From positions 1-38,418 of the forward strand of contig CAYXRF010000014.1 of the NCBI GenBank assembly GCA_964467585.1: a stretch of DNA of 38,418 nt. Direction: 5' to 3'. This DNA is from CALVLD01 sp964467585. Lineage in GTDB: Bacteria > Bacillota > Clostridia > Christensenellales > CAG-138. Shown here one piece after another: positions 1 to 7,995 of the stretch (position 1 is the stretch's first letter; the number at the start of each line of letters is the position of its first letter). The position numbers were made by a program, and so were the translations under genes. The notes under the pieces were generated by a model, which was not told the origin of the DNA, ran no database searches, and worked only from the letters and a program-made list of their open reading frames with translations.

Positions 1-258
1 GGTACGATTGGAAACTGCTTTTTGAAAAAAGCGTTTCCAAGCCTTCCGAAAAACTTCTGATAATCAGTCAATAAACAGTTTCAAACAATATAAAAAATCA
101 ATTGTTCAAAGCGTATGTTTGCGCAAAAGCGCAAACTGACGCTTTGTAATACATTATTATATTACGATATAATTCAATTGCTTTATCTATGCCTGCTGTT
201 TGCGGGTACATGGACGCAGTCCCTGTCGGTGGCTTGGAGGCAGAGCCTCCAACGTATC
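1..258. repeat. 258-bp hairpin-rich dispersed repeat, copy A
   Basis: This copy is almost identical to 276-533. It is built from four hairpins: arms 8-23/25-40 around a T/A-rich stem, a long stem 107-124/129-146 with an AAAA loop, a GGAC-GCA-GTCC hairpin near 212-222, and TTGGAGGC-AGA-GCCTCCAA at 234-252. It starts with the 9-mer GTACGATTG. No protein-coding signal is convincing. A diverged copy with the same hairpin order lies at 38177-38418, so this is a dispersed family. It could be a MITE-like element, a REP-like DNA hairpin or a structured RNA; the sequence alone does not decide. Confidence 0.85.
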
Positions 259-275
259 ACCCGCATGGTACGATA

Positions 276-533
276 GGTACGATTGGAAACTGCTTTTTGA
301 AAAAAGCGTTTCCAAGCCTTCCGAAAAACTTCTGATAATCAGTCAATAAACAGTTTCAAACAATATAAAAAATCAATTGTTCAAAGCGTATGTTTGCGCA
401 AAAGCGCAAACTGACGCTTTGTAATACATTATTATATTACGATATAATTCAATTGCTTTATCTATGCCTGCTGTTTGCGGGTACAGGGACGCAGACCCTG
501 TCGGTGGCTTGGAGGCAGAGCCTCCAACGTATC
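276..533. repeat. 258-bp hairpin-rich dispersed repeat, copy B
   Basis: Direct repeat of 1-258 at an offset of 275 bp, separated from it by 17 bp that include another GTACGATAG 9-mer. The few differences are informative: the third hairpin is CAGGG...CCCTG here but carries a mismatch in copy A. The right end runs into degenerate, inverted versions of the 9-mer (526-557) before the rarA stop codon at 558. Short ORFs on either strand here are low-complexity and start inside the hairpins. Confidence 0.85.
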
Positions 534-557
534 GTATCTTCCGTATCCTTTGATGTA

Positions 558-1856
558 TCACTCCGCGTTCTTTTTGTCGTGCTTGGCTTTTATGCGCGCC
601 TCGGTTCCTAACTCACCGGGGTGGTAATACACCTTGCCGCGCACGGCGGGCGGCATATAGTCCTGTTCGACCTCATGGTTAGGATAATCATGCGGGTATT
701 TATAGCCAACGCCGTGACCGAGCCTTTCGGCACCCTTAAACGAGGTATCGCGGAGATAAACAGGCACCGGCTCATCGAGTGTGTTTTCGGCGTCGGCGAA
801 TGCGGAATCGACTGCAACGACTATTGAATTGGACTTGGGGCTTTCGCAGAGGAATATAATGGCTTGGGCGATAGGCAAGCGAGCCTCGGGCATACCGATA
901 AGCTCAAGCGCCTGTGCTGCGGCGACCGCCTGCTGCATAGCGGTGGGGTTTGCCATGCCGATATCCTCAGAGGCGTGGGCAATTATGCGCCGACAGATAA
1001 TGCGGGGATCGAGTCCTGCGTATATCAGTCGTGAAAACCACGCAAGCGCGGCATTGCTGTCGCCTCCGCGCAGTGATTTGCAAAATGCGGAGAGCATATC
1101 ATAGAGCTGTTGATCATCGAGCCGCGCAACCTTTTTTTGAATGGATTCGGCGGCGATCTCACGCGTTATGCGGATAACGCCGTTGGTGGGCAGTGTTGTG
1201 CGAACGGCAAGCTCCAGAGCGTTAAGCGCGGTGCGTGCATCGCCGTTTGCGATAAATGCGATATGCGAAAGCGCATCGTCGTCTATCACGGCATGATAAG
1301 CGCCAAGCCCACGTTCACAATCGTTGAGCGCGGCTGAGACCTGTTGAGCGACGTCGTCAACGGAGAGCGGATAGAACTGAAACAGACGGCAGCGGCTGAC
1401 GATGGCGCCCGTCATTGCGATCATCGGATTTTCGGTTGTGGAACCGATAAAGCGAACGACGCCGCTTTCAAGCGCGGGCAAAAGTGCGTCGGACTGGGTT
1501 TTGCTCCAGCGGTGACATTCGTCAAGAAGAAGGTATGTGCTTTTGCCGTACATTCGCAGACGTGCATCGGCGGCGGCGATAACATCGCGCAGCTCTTTTA
1601 CGCCGGAGGTAACGGCATTGAGCTTGACAAACTCGCTGTGGGTGGTGTTGGCGACAATGGATGCAAGCGTTGTTTTGCCGCAGCCTGGCGGCCCCCAGAA
1701 TATGCTTGACTGGAGGGTGTCGGTTTCTATTGCGCGGCGAAGCAGCTTGCCGTGCCCCACGATATGCTGCTGCCCGACAAACTCATCAAGAGTGCGGGGG
1801 CGCATACGGTCGGCAAGCGGGGCGTTTTGTGCTGCCGACGCGGAGAATAAATCCAT
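558..1856 (-). CDS. rarA: Replication-associated recombination protein A (RarA/MgsA), AAA+ ATPase
   Basis: RarA is a clamp-loader-like AAA+ ATPase that acts at stalled or damaged replication forks in the cytoplasm. The 432 residues match the usual family length. Visible motifs are the N-terminal family signature RPRTLDEFVGQQH (about 19-31), Walker A GPPGCGKT (55-62), Walker B ending in DECH (112-115; DEIH is more common), sensor 1 STTEN (139-143) and an arginine finger in SRCR (154-157). The C-terminal half contains the typical SEDIGMANP stretch. The ATG is preceded by AAGGTGAG. It lies downstream of prs in the same direction, but a terminator hairpin sits between them, so rarA is probably expressed by read-through or from its own promoter. 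Confidence 0.95.
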   Translation of the reverse strand: MDLFSASAAQNAPLADRMRPRTLDEFVGQQHIVGHGKLLRRAIETDTLQSSIFWGPPGCGKTTLASIVANTTHSEFVKLNAVTSGVKELRDVIAAADARLRMYGKSTYLLLDECHRWSKTQSDALLPALESGVVRFIGSTTENPMIAMTGAIVSRCRLFQFYPLSVDDVAQQVSAALNDCERGLGAYHAVIDDDALSHIAFIANGDARTALNALELAVRTTLPTNGVIRITREIAAESIQKKVARLDDQQLYDMLSAFCKSLRGGDSNAALAWFSRLIYAGLDPRIICRRIIAHASEDIGMANPTAMQQAVAAAQALELIGMPEARLPIAQAIIFLCESPKSNSIVVAVDSAFADAENTLDEPVPVYLRDTSFKGAERLGHGVGYKYPHDYPNHEVEQDYMPPAVRGKVYYHPGELGTEARIKAKHDKKNAE

Positions 1857-1865
1857 AGCTCACCT

Positions 1866-1894
1866 TAAAAAGGCTCCCCTAAGAGCGGGGAGCC
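1866..1894 (-). terminator. Intrinsic terminator after prs
   Basis: On the minus strand GGCTCCCC, a 7-nt loop and GGGGAGCC form a perfect 8-bp stem (1872-1879/1887-1894), followed by TTTTT. It ends the prs transcript. The U-tract ends only about 10 nt before the rarA start codon, so the rarA ribosome binding site lies directly behind the terminator. Confidence 0.85.
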
Positions 1895-1905
1895 GAGGAT
1901 TCTAA

Positions 1906-2922
1906 TCAAATTCCGTCAATCTTCAACTGCTCCGCAAAGCTCATATCAAGCATACGGCGCGGCAGATGCTTGAACATATGCGCCATTGGCAGACGATCAT
2001 GAATGGTTTTGACGGCAAGCGCGAAAAGCGGCGCGGCGGATATGACCTTGATCTTGCCTGAGCCTGCAATGGCGGGACAATCAACGGTGTCGGTTACGAT
2101 TAGCTTTTCAATCGGGCTGTCCTCTATGCGCTTAACGCCCTTTTCATCAAGCATCGCGTGGGAAAGGAATGCGTAAATGTGGTTGGCGCCCTTGTCCGCA
2201 AGCCCGTGTGCAACGTCTGTAATAGTGCCCGCACTGTTGGTAAAGTCATCTACCACGATACAGTTCTTGCCCTTAACCTCACCAATAATCTCAAGCACCT
2301 TGGCGTTTTCGTCATGAGAGGTGCGAACCTTATCGCCAATTGCGACATTGCAGCCGAGATCGTCCGCAAACAGACGCGCACGCTTTGCAAAGCCCGCATC
2401 GGGGGATACTACAACAATGTTGTCGTCAATTATGCCCGCACGCCTTGCATAAGCGCAAAGCAGCGGACGCGCATAAAGATGGTCAACGGGCTTTTTGAAA
2501 AAGCCCTGAACCTGCGCGGCGTGCAAATCCATTGTGATGACGCGGTCAACGCCCGCCTCCTCAATGCAGTCGGCGCATACGCGGGCGCGTATGGAAACGC
2601 GTGGCTCGTCTTTTTTGTCCGCCTTGGCATAGCCAAAGTACGGAATTATCGCGGTGACGGAATTGGCGCTTGCGCGTCTGAAGGCGTCTATCCAGAATAT
2701 CAGCTCCATAAATTCATCATTGGGATTTCTGCCGATAGTCTGAACGATGTAAACGTCTTTATTGCGGATGGATTCATCCGCACGGACATATATATTGCCC
2801 TCGGAAAACTTGATAGTGGTGGACGCTCCGCGTGTTGTGCCAAGATAGGCGCACATACGGTCTGCAAATTTTTCGCTGCCGCTGCCGGCAAAGATTTTGA
2901 TAATGCCGCTGCCCTCGCTCAT
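1906..2922 (-). CDS. prs: Ribose-phosphate pyrophosphokinase (PRPP synthetase)
   Basis: Makes PRPP from ribose 5-phosphate and ATP for nucleotide, His and Trp synthesis. With the ATG at 2922 the product has 338 residues, slightly longer than the usual 310-320. The alternative ATG at 2934 has its Shine-Dalgarno pressed against the codon, whereas AAGGATGG lies 8 nt before the codon at 2922, so I prefer 2922. The signature DLHAAQVQGFF (about 132-142) and the PRPP loop VVDDFTNSAGT (about 223-233) are clear. Differences from the B. subtilis-type enzyme: DDFTNSAGT instead of DDIIDTAGT, and the flexible catalytic loop reads GDKVRTSHDE rather than one with KRR. Fold and motif order identify the family; the altered loops suggest a distinct subclass. 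Confidence 0.92.
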   Translation of the reverse strand: MSEGSGIIKIFAGSGSEKFADRMCAYLGTTRGASTTIKFSEGNIYVRADESIRNKDVYIVQTIGRNPNDEFMELIFWIDAFRRASANSVTAIIPYFGYAKADKKDEPRVSIRARVCADCIEEAGVDRVITMDLHAAQVQGFFKKPVDHLYARPLLCAYARRAGIIDDNIVVVSPDAGFAKRARLFADDLGCNVAIGDKVRTSHDENAKVLEIIGEVKGKNCIVVDDFTNSAGTITDVAHGLADKGANHIYAFLSHAMLDEKGVKRIEDSPIEKLIVTDTVDCPAIAGSGKIKVISAAPLFALAVKTIHDRLPMAHMFKHLPRRMLDMSFAEQLKIDGI

Positions 2923-3022
2923 AAACAGAACCATCCTTCATATAAAGCTTTTGAGCCTGACGCCCAGTAAATATTTGGGCAGGCACAGGACAAAAAAACT
3001 CCCCATACCACCCGATGATAGC

Positions 3023-3051
3023 ATTATACCAGAAATGACGGCCTGCTTCAA
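3023..3051 (-). promoter_or_regulatory. Sigma-A-like promoter for prs
   Basis: Minus strand TTGAAG (3046-3051), 17-bp spacer, TATAAT (3023-3028), leaving a leader of roughly 95 nt before the prs ATG. The rest of the 300-bp gap up to 3230 holds an inverted repeat TAAGCAT / ATGCTTA around an oligo-T (about 3159-3187) and a TATTAT hexamer at 3203-3208 that may serve rdgB, without a good -35. Confidence 0.7.
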
Positions 3052-3230
3052 TCAATAGCGCGAATATATCATGACCGTATGGGCATCGCCCGCTCGGCGC
3101 CGCGGGAGGGGCTTTTGCTTTGTCGTCCCGTCTGCCGTCACAATCGGCGGATATATTTAAGCATGACATTGTTTTTTTAATGCTTAGGTGATATGCTTCA
3201 CATATTATCGTTACAGCATCGGAGGCGTTT

Positions 3231-3845
3231 ATGAAACTGATTATCGCGTCTAATAACGCACATAAGGTTGATGAGATAAGGCAGATACTAAAGGGGTGTT
3301 TTACACAAATCAGCACGTTGGCGGAAGCGGGCTTGGATATCGATGTGGTTGAGGATCGGGACACGCTTTGCGGCAACGCTCACAAAAAGGCTGCTGAGGT
3401 GTTTGCCGCGCTTGAAGGCAGGCTTTCTCACGGTGACGGCGTGCTTGCGGACGACACGGGGCTGCTTGTTGACGCGCTTAACGGGGCGCCGGGGGTTTAT
3501 TCCGCACGCTACGCGGGGGAGGGTCATGACGACGTCGCCAACCGCGCAAAGCTTTTGGCGGAGCTTGCGGCAACGCCGATGTGTGAGCGCACAGCCCACT
3601 TTGCAACCGCTATGTCGCTTATCCGCGTTGGCTATGGCGACATTGAAGCGACAGGACGTGTTTACGGACGGATACTGACATCCGAGCGCGGCACGGGCGG
3701 CTTTGGTTACGATTCTCTTTTTTATTACGAGCCGCTTGGCAAGACATTTGCGGAGATGACTGCGGAGGAAAAAAACTCCTTAAGTCACCGAAAAAATGCT
3801 CTTTCACTGGTGCTTGCCGCTTTGGCGGCAGACGATTGCCGCTGA
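3231..3845 (+). CDS. rdgB: XTP/dITP diphosphatase (RdgB/HAM1 family)
   Basis: Cleaves non-canonical purine triphosphates (XTP, dITP, ITP) to monophosphates, keeping them out of DNA and RNA. All family motifs are present in order in 204 residues: the N-terminal ASNNAHKVDEI, the substrate/metal motif ADDTGLLVDALNGAPGVYSA (about 73-92), GTGGFGYDSLFY, and the C-terminal SHRKNAL. The ATG follows a GGAGG site. It forms a two-gene unit with the phosphoesterase gene, whose ATG begins one base after this TGA, a pairing that recurs in Firmicutes. Confidence 0.95.
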   Translation: MKLIIASNNAHKVDEIRQILKGCFTQISTLAEAGLDIDVVEDRDTLCGNAHKKAAEVFAALEGRLSHGDGVLADDTGLLVDALNGAPGVYSARYAGEGHDDVANRAKLLAELAATPMCERTAHFATAMSLIRVGYGDIEATGRVYGRILTSERGTGGFGYDSLFYYEPLGKTFAEMTAEEKNSLSHRKNALSLVLAALAADDCR

Positions 3846-3846
3846 T

Positions 3847-4356
3847 ATGCGCGTCGGCGTGATATCCGACACCCACGGCAGCACGCACGCCATTGACTTG
3901 GCGTTGAAGCGTGCGGGGGATGTTGAAGCGTGGATACATCTGGGGGATATTCTGTCTGACGCGGATTATATCCGCCGCAAGTCGGGGCTTGCAGTATATT
4001 CGGTGCGCGGCAACTGCGACGGTGGCTATTCGCTTGAGGACAACGACCTTCCCTCCGATGAAAACCATGCAGCGGAACGCGTTATCACGCTTGACGGTGC
4101 AAGGCTTTTTTTGTGCCACGGGCATAGGTACAGGGTTGATTGGTCACAGTATGCGCTGTGCCTGCGTGCGGAGGAGCTGCAAAGTGCGGCGGCATTGTTT
4201 GGGCACACTCACACGCCATTGCTTTCGGCATACGGGAGCTTGCTTTTGCTTAACCCGGGCAGTCCGTATCAGCCGAGAGGCGGGGCTAAGCGAACGTTTG
4301 CTGTGATGGCAATCCATTCTGCAGACGTAAACGCAAGGATTATTCCATTGGATTGA
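3847..4356 (+). CDS. YfcE/MJ0936-type metallophosphoesterase
   Basis: A 169-residue calcineurin-like phosphoesterase with the full set of two-metal ligands: the N-terminal GVISDTHG, IHLGDI, VRGNCDG, LCHGH and FGHTH, then NPGS near the C-terminus. This small-domain group hydrolyses phosphodiesters in vitro; the physiological substrate is not known. The reading frame is open further upstream to 3796, but the conserved fold starts at MRVGVISDTHG and the ATG at 3847 sits just after the rdgB stop, so translational coupling with rdgB is likely. Confidence 0.9.
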   Translation: MRVGVISDTHGSTHAIDLALKRAGDVEAWIHLGDILSDADYIRRKSGLAVYSVRGNCDGGYSLEDNDLPSDENHAAERVITLDGARLFLCHGHRYRVDWSQYALCLRAEELQSAAALFGHTHTPLLSAYGSLLLLNPGSPYQPRGGAKRTFAVMAIHSADVNARIIPLD

Positions 4357-4375
4357 TTTTTTTAATGGGCTTGCT

Positions 4376-5005
4376 TTATTTTGAGGGCGAAAGGAGTGCG
4401 CTCCACACCTCAATATCCACAAGCTCTCGCGGCGGCAGACCTTTTTTTCTGCAAAAGCGTGCCGCGGCGTTTGCCGCAAAGGGGTCAAAGCGGCAATCAA
4501 GCGTGATCCCGCCCATGCCGTTTTGCAAAAGCAGAGACTTTGCAAGCGCGGCATACCCGCCTATGGCTCCCACGTCGACAACGGGCGGCAGGCGCGGAAC
4601 CGCTATTGACGCCATTATGCCGTCGGGCGATTCAAGCGCTGTGCTGATATGCGAAAATACTCCCGTGCGCATAAGCTCCGTCCGCAGCCTTTCGCGGGGA
4701 GCGGGCTCCATGTGTGCGCCGAGAATAAGCCGCCGTCCCACATGGCACGGCGCAATACGGCTTCCGGAATGAGGACGAAACCCTCCGCATACCTCTATGC
4801 GTCTGCCGATAAGCATACAGCAGCGGCGATACGCACGGATAAGCTCAATGTCAAGCCAGCCTATCGCGCATTGCGTAACGCCTTCAAGCTCATCGCGGAC
4901 AAACGCATTCCGCATATAGCTTTCCGCCGAAAAGCAGTCTGCCGGCAGGGACGACGCCTGTATAATGCGGAAAGAATCTGAACCGAATACAAACACTATT
5001 GCCAT
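4376..5005 (-). CDS. Hypothetical protein, 209 residues
   Basis: I do not recognise this protein. It is soluble-looking, with no signal peptide or membrane helix. It is Cys-rich in the middle and has a stretch GGFRPHSGSRIAPCHVGRR followed by GAHMEP (roughly residues 74-100), which vaguely recalls the Arg/His/Gly spacing of M15-type peptidases but lacks a convincing zinc-ligand set. The frame fills the space between the phosphoesterase gene (convergent, 19 bp away) and the MATE gene (divergent), which argues for a real gene. The start at 5005 has only a weak ribosome binding site (TAGAG). Confidence 0.6.
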   Translation of the reverse strand: MAIVFVFGSDSFRIIQASSLPADCFSAESYMRNAFVRDELEGVTQCAIGWLDIELIRAYRRCCMLIGRRIEVCGGFRPHSGSRIAPCHVGRRLILGAHMEPAPRERLRTELMRTGVFSHISTALESPDGIMASIAVPRLPPVVDVGAIGGYAALAKSLLLQNGMGGITLDCRFDPFAANAAARFCRKKGLPPRELVDIEVWSALLSPSK

Positions 5006-5044
5006 ACTCTAAGCTATGCGTCCGGCGACTCAGACGCTAATAAA

Positions 5045-6517
5045 ATGCGGAGAGTTAACGCAGGAAAAAGAGACGGTAATATGCAAAGGATAGGGCAAAC
5101 GCCCCAAACGCAAAGCGAACGCGAAAGCGCAAGACGCGATATGATGCTGAAGACGCACATACCCTCTCTTGTGCTGAAAATGGCTATCCCAACGATAATC
5201 AGCATGTTGGTCACAAGTATGTATCATCTTGCGGATACATACTTTATCGCCACGGTTATTCAGTCGGACGCCGCCACCGCCGCCGTAAATATCAATTCGG
5301 TGTTGGATAATCTGATTATGATGGCGGGCTCCTTTCTTGCCGTCGGCGCAAACAGCTATATAGCAAGGCTGATGGGTGCAGGGCGCAACGACCACGCCGA
5401 AAAAGTGCTTTCCACAGCATTTTTCTCCGCGCTGGGACTTGGTCTTTTGGTTACCGTTTTAGGCTTTTGCACCATGGAGCCTATGCTGACGCTTTTTGGC
5501 GCGGGCGAAACTACCATGGGCTATTCCGTTGAATATGCACGTTACGTTCTTTATGCCGCACCGTTTATGGCGGCAAGCTTTGTGTTGAATCAATGCCTGA
5601 GAAGTGAGGGCAGCGCACTGTATTCCATGATAGGCATGATATCCGGAGCGGTGCTTAACGTTGGGCTTGACTGGCTGTTCATGGTTAAGTTCGGGTGGGG
5701 AATGACGGGAGCTGCGGCGGCAACCGCGATAGGCAAGGCGATAAGCTTCGGCGTGCTGCTCATCCCCTATTTCAAGCGCAGGAGCATACTTTCAATCAGA
5801 TTCAAAAACATATCCTATTCAAAGGATATTGTGACGGAGATATTCAAAATGGGTAATCCGTCGCTTGCGCGGCTTGGACTTTCTTGCGTTGCGACTGCAC
5901 TTTTGAACAACCTTGCGAACGGCTTTGCGGACGATTCTGTCATTGCCGCGATAACAATAGTCAACAGGGTTGTTCAGGTGATAACCTCCGCGCTGCTTGG
6001 CTTTGGTCAGGGCTTTCAGCCCGTTGTGGGCTTCAACTGGGGCGCAAAGCGATATGACAGGGTAATGGAAAGCTTCAAATTCGCCTCGATTGCAGGCGTC
6101 GTCGCTGTTACGGTGATGTCGATAGGCTTTGGCTTTGCCTCCGAATGGATAATGCGATTGTTCGACGCAAGTGAAAACGCAGTGCGGCTGGGTACGCTTT
6201 CGCTTGTGCTGAACTGCGCGGCAAGCCCTTTCCACGCGTGGGGGATTGTAGTAACCATGGCATACGCGGGCGCGGGCAAGGGGTTTGGCGCCACTATGCT
6301 TTCGCTTTGCCGACAGGGGCTTTGCTTCATACCGCTTGCGCTGCTGCTTAACGCCGTGCTTGGGGCGGAGGGGCTTGCCGCCACTCAGGCCGCCGCCGAT
6401 GTGCTGACGTTTTTTGTTGCGCTGCCCCTTGCAATCAGCTTTGTTAAGCAGACAAAAGCCCTGATGAAGCAACAGGCGGGTCTGACGCCGAGCTTGTCAA
6501 ATCCCCTAAATATATAG
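5045..6517 (+). CDS. MATE family multidrug/sodium antiporter
   Basis: A polytopic membrane exporter of the MOP superfamily that couples sodium or proton influx to efflux of cationic drugs or metabolites. About 12 hydrophobic helices are visible. The family features are clear: an N-terminal IPSLVLKMAIPTIISMLV helix, the LGFGQGFQPVVGFNWGAK segment at the start of the second half, and a matching pseudo-repeat. The first ATG (5045) gives 490 residues but has no clear ribosome binding site; ATG at 5081 or the ATG pair at 5141/5144 are alternatives and would remove only a hydrophilic tail. Substrate cannot be predicted. Confidence 0.9.
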   Translation: MRRVNAGKRDGNMQRIGQTPQTQSERESARRDMMLKTHIPSLVLKMAIPTIISMLVTSMYHLADTYFIATVIQSDAATAAVNINSVLDNLIMMAGSFLAVGANSYIARLMGAGRNDHAEKVLSTAFFSALGLGLLVTVLGFCTMEPMLTLFGAGETTMGYSVEYARYVLYAAPFMAASFVLNQCLRSEGSALYSMIGMISGAVLNVGLDWLFMVKFGWGMTGAAAATAIGKAISFGVLLIPYFKRRSILSIRFKNISYSKDIVTEIFKMGNPSLARLGLSCVATALLNNLANGFADDSVIAAITIVNRVVQVITSALLGFGQGFQPVVGFNWGAKRYDRVMESFKFASIAGVVAVTVMSIGFGFASEWIMRLFDASENAVRLGTLSLVLNCAASPFHAWGIVVTMAYAGAGKGFGATMLSLCRQGLCFIPLALLLNAVLGAEGLAATQAAADVLTFFVALPLAISFVKQTKALMKQQAGLTPSLSNPLNI

Positions 6518-6527
6518 TAAAAAACGC

Positions 6528-6557
6528 TTGCCAAACAGTTGGCGTTGGCAGTATAAT
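6528..6557 (+). promoter_or_regulatory. Promoter for rpmE
   Basis: TTGCCA (6528-6533), 18-bp spacer, TATAAT (6552-6557), with rpmE starting about 80 nt downstream. The hexamers begin only 11 bp after the MATE stop codon. Confidence 0.75.
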
Positions 6558-6642
6558 AGCAACTGCGGTATTTTGTCGCCGCAAATACGCGGCAGGAGGG
6601 CGGCTACTCGCTCTGCGCCGAATTATTTAAGGAGAAACCACA

Positions 6643-6843
6643 ATGAAGAAGGATATCCATCCCGCATACGGTGAGAGCATCGTTCGCTGTGCCTGCGGTG
6701 AGACCTTCAAGAGCGGCTCCGTCAAGGGTGAGCTCAAGGTCGAAATCTGCTCCAAGTGCCATCCCTTCTACACCGGTCGCCAGAAGCTCGTTGACACGGG
6801 CGGACGCGTTGACAAGTTCAAGAAGCGTTACGGCATGAACTGA
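6643..6843 (+). CDS. rpmE: 50S ribosomal protein L31, zinc-binding type
   Basis: A 66-residue ribosomal protein of the large subunit that bridges to the small subunit. It keeps the zinc-type cysteines: CACG near residues 16-19 and CSKCHPFYTG in the middle. This distinguishes it from the Cys-free paralogue (YtiA type) used under zinc starvation. The AAGGAG site lies 8 nt before the ATG. Single-gene transcription unit with its own promoter and a strong terminator. Confidence 0.97.
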   Translation: MKKDIHPAYGESIVRCACGETFKSGSVKGELKVEICSKCHPFYTGRQKLVDTGGRVDKFKKRYGMN

Positions 6844-6865
6844 TTTTTGCATCCGATTATAAAAG

Positions 6866-6899
6866 CCCCCATGTGAGCAAGCTCACACGGGGGTTTTTA
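6866..6899 (+). terminator. Rho-independent terminator of rpmE
   Basis: CCCCCATGTGAGC and GCTCACACGGGGG form a 13-position stem with one A-C mismatch around a 2-nt loop, followed by TTTTTATTT. Confidence 0.93.
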
Positions 6900-6923
6900 T
6901 TTGCTTTGTTTTTTAATTGAGCA

Positions 6924-6964
6924 GCTTGCCGTATATGCGCCCGACGGCTGTCTAAACGGCAAGC
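6924..6964. other. Inverted repeat between rpmE and etfA
   Basis: Perfect 9-bp arms GCTTGCCGT (6924-6932) and ACGGCAAGC (6956-6964) around a 23-nt loop, just beyond the etfA stop. There is no T-tract on the minus strand, so it is either a 3'-end stabilising hairpin or a non-canonical terminator for the bcd-etfBA message. Confidence 0.5.
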
Positions 6965-6974
6965 ATTGCTGCGG

Positions 6975-7985
6975 TTACTCCGCCTTCATCGCCCTGACCT
7001 TTTCGGTAAGCTGCGGAACAATCCTGTTAAGGTCGCCCACAACGCCGTAATCCGCTATGCCGAATATCGGCGCGGCTTCGTTGCTGTTTATGGCAATGAT
7101 AATGTCGGACTCCTCCATGCCTGCAACGTGCTGTATCGCGCCGCTTATACCCACTGCGATATAAAGCTTTGGACGCACGGTTTTGCCCGTCTGCCCAACC
7201 TGAAGCTCTTTATCAATCCAGCCCGCGTCAACCGCGGCGCGGCTGCCGCACACCATGCCGCCGAGAGCATCCGCAAGGTCGTACAGCAGCTTGAAATTCT
7301 GCTTGCTTCCCATGCCTCTGCCGCCTGCAACAAGTATATTGGCGGAACCGATATCCACGTTTTCAGTTGACTTTTTTATGACGTCAAGCACATCGACATA
7401 GCAGTCGTTGCGTGTGAAATTGAGCTTGAACGGCAGAACCCTTGCTTCACGTCCTGCAATGCGCTCAGACTTTTTCATAACGCCGGGACGCACCGTTGCC
7501 ATCTGCGGACGGTAATCGGGGCAAAGTATAGTCGCCATAAGATTGCCGCCAAACGCAGGACGCGTCATCATGAGCTGCATTGTATCTTTGTCAATCTCCA
7601 GCTTGGTGCAGTCGGCGGTAAGCCCCGTATGCACCCTTGCCGAGACGCGGGGCGCCAAATCACGTCCTATGGTGGTTGCGCCATAAAGCACAATTTCGGG
7701 CTTGAAATAGCTGATAACGCTGTACATCGCGTGGGCGTATGGCTCGGTTGTGTAGGCGGCAAGAGCAGGGTCGTCTATCAAAATGACGGTATCCGCGCCG
7801 TATTCGCCAAGCTCCGTGCAAAGTCCGCGAACTCTGTCGCCGCATAGCACTGCGGCAACCGTTGTACCTCTGTCGGCGGCAAGCTGCGCCGCCTTGCCCA
7901 GCAGCTCAAACGAAACGGGAGCTATCTTGCCCTCAATCTGCTGAATAAAAACGTAAATGCCTTTATATTCGGTAAAATCCTTCAT
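6975..7985 (-). CDS. etfA: Electron transfer flavoprotein alpha subunit
   Basis: Alpha subunit of an ETF heterodimer that takes electrons from, or delivers them to, the neighbouring acyl-CoA dehydrogenase. The C-terminal FAD-binding domain is intact: GGRGMGSKQNF, then CGSRAAVDAGW, VGQTGKTVRPKLYIAVGISG and IAINSNEAAPIFGIADYGVVGD. The frame also allows a GTG at 7994, but AGGGTG lies 6 nt before the ATG at 7985, giving 336 residues. It follows etfB by about 10 bp. In butyrate-forming Clostridia such ETFs often bifurcate electrons between crotonyl-CoA and ferredoxin; whether this one does cannot be settled by reading. Confidence 0.93.
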   Translation of the reverse strand: MKDFTEYKGIYVFIQQIEGKIAPVSFELLGKAAQLAADRGTTVAAVLCGDRVRGLCTELGEYGADTVILIDDPALAAYTTEPYAHAMYSVISYFKPEIVLYGATTIGRDLAPRVSARVHTGLTADCTKLEIDKDTMQLMMTRPAFGGNLMATILCPDYRPQMATVRPGVMKKSERIAGREARVLPFKLNFTRNDCYVDVLDVIKKSTENVDIGSANILVAGGRGMGSKQNFKLLYDLADALGGMVCGSRAAVDAGWIDKELQVGQTGKTVRPKLYIAVGISGAIQHVAGMEESDIIIAINSNEAAPIFGIADYGVVGDLNRIVPQLTEKVRAMKAE

Positions 7986-7995
7986 ACTGTTCACC

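Noticed and set aside
1..533. Small ORFs within the left repeats
   Set aside because: They begin in hairpins, are low in coding character and are not preserved in copy C.
2158..2970. A 270-codon plus-strand ORF opposite prs
   Set aside because: Shadow of the prs coding region without start signals or motifs.
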